Below are positions 5,536-5,616 of a stretch of DNA of 5,616 nucleotides, piece after piece. Position numbers and translations under genes: made by a program. The notes beneath the pieces are model-generated. The model was not told where the DNA came from and searched no databases. It saw only the letters and a list, made by a program, of their open reading frames with translations. Source of the stretch: STF1-107 sp964457935 (lineage in GTDB: Bacteria > Bacillota > Clostridia > Christensenellales > UBA1242); the NCBI GenBank assembly GCA_964457935.1, contig CAYWFC010000044.1, positions 1-5,616 of the forward strand. The letters are read 5' to 3'. The number at the start of each line of letters is the position of its first letter. Position 1 is the stretch's first letter.

Positions 5536-5569
5536 TTATTTGACAAAAAATAAATGTAAAGGTTGACGT

Positions 5570-5616
5570 ATGAAAAAGATTGTTAAAACATTGATATTTA
5601 GTTTGGCTATGCTGAT
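5570..5616 (+). CDS. Start of an unidentified exported or membrane protein (cut by window edge)
   Basis: ATG at 5570 is preceded by AAAGG (5558-5562) at seven bases. Only 15 complete codons are visible, MKKIVKTLIFSLAML, which look like the start of a signal peptide or membrane anchor: positive residues followed by a hydrophobic run. No function can be assigned. The 248-base AT-rich gap and its own promoter-like elements suggest it is a transcription unit separate from sleB-ypeB. Confidence 0.6.
   Translation, partial: MKKIVKTLIFSLAML

Noticed and set aside
5540..5545. Perfect TTGACA -35 hexamer before the last gene
   Set aside because: A -10 at standard spacing would fall at 5563-5568, touching the start codon, and the sequence there (TTGACG) does not resemble TATAAT.

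Overview
The window is a sporulation and germination cluster from an endospore-forming member of the Firmicutes, most likely class Clostridia. The evidence is a Spo0A response regulator, a SipL-type spore coat protein (three SPOCS/DUF3794-like repeats plus LysM, the clostridial functional counterpart of Bacillus SpoVID), SpoIIR, and the SleB/YpeB germination pair. The DNA is AT-rich, with very AT-rich intergenic regions, strong GGAGG-type ribosome binding sites and ordinary genetic code use. I cannot assign a genus from sequence alone.

Layout. On the minus strand, positions 640 down to 1 encode all but the last part of Spo0A, which runs off the left edge. A 256-base divergent intergenic region (641-896) carries a perfect Spo0A-binding box, a possible spo0A promoter and poorly defined promoter elements for sipL. 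On the plus strand follow sipL (897-2411), spoIIR (2512-3042), sleB (3143-3835), ypeB (3846-5321) and, after a 248-base AT-rich gap, the first 15 codons of an unidentified gene with a signal-peptide-like N-terminus (from 5570).

How the genes work together. Spo0A-P commits the cell to sporulation. SpoIIR is made in the forespore under sigma-F and triggers processing of pro-sigma-E in the mother cell. SipL acts in the mother cell, tying the SpoIVA coat base layer to the forespore. SleB and YpeB are made in the forespore, normally under sigma-G, and SleB hydrolyses the cortex at germination. Thus about 5 kb holds genes for the predivisional cell, mother cell, early forespore, late forespore and germinating spore.

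The most interesting non-coding signal is a repeated arrangement in which a terminator-like hairpin overlaps a sporulation-sigma promoter. Between sipL and spoIIR, a 14-bp stem with a T-tract (2427-2464) contains the -10 element of a near-consensus sigma-F promoter (2415-2445). Between spoIIR and sleB, a 12-bp stem with a T-tract (3094-3127) overlaps a sigma-G-like promoter (3093-3121). A perfect 12-bp inverted repeat (5503-5535) before the last gene has the same geometry. A second oddity is a basic 53-residue N-terminal extension on YpeB. I see no mobile element, CRISPR array, RNA gene or clearly novel multi-gene system; the coding content is recognisable sporulation machinery.
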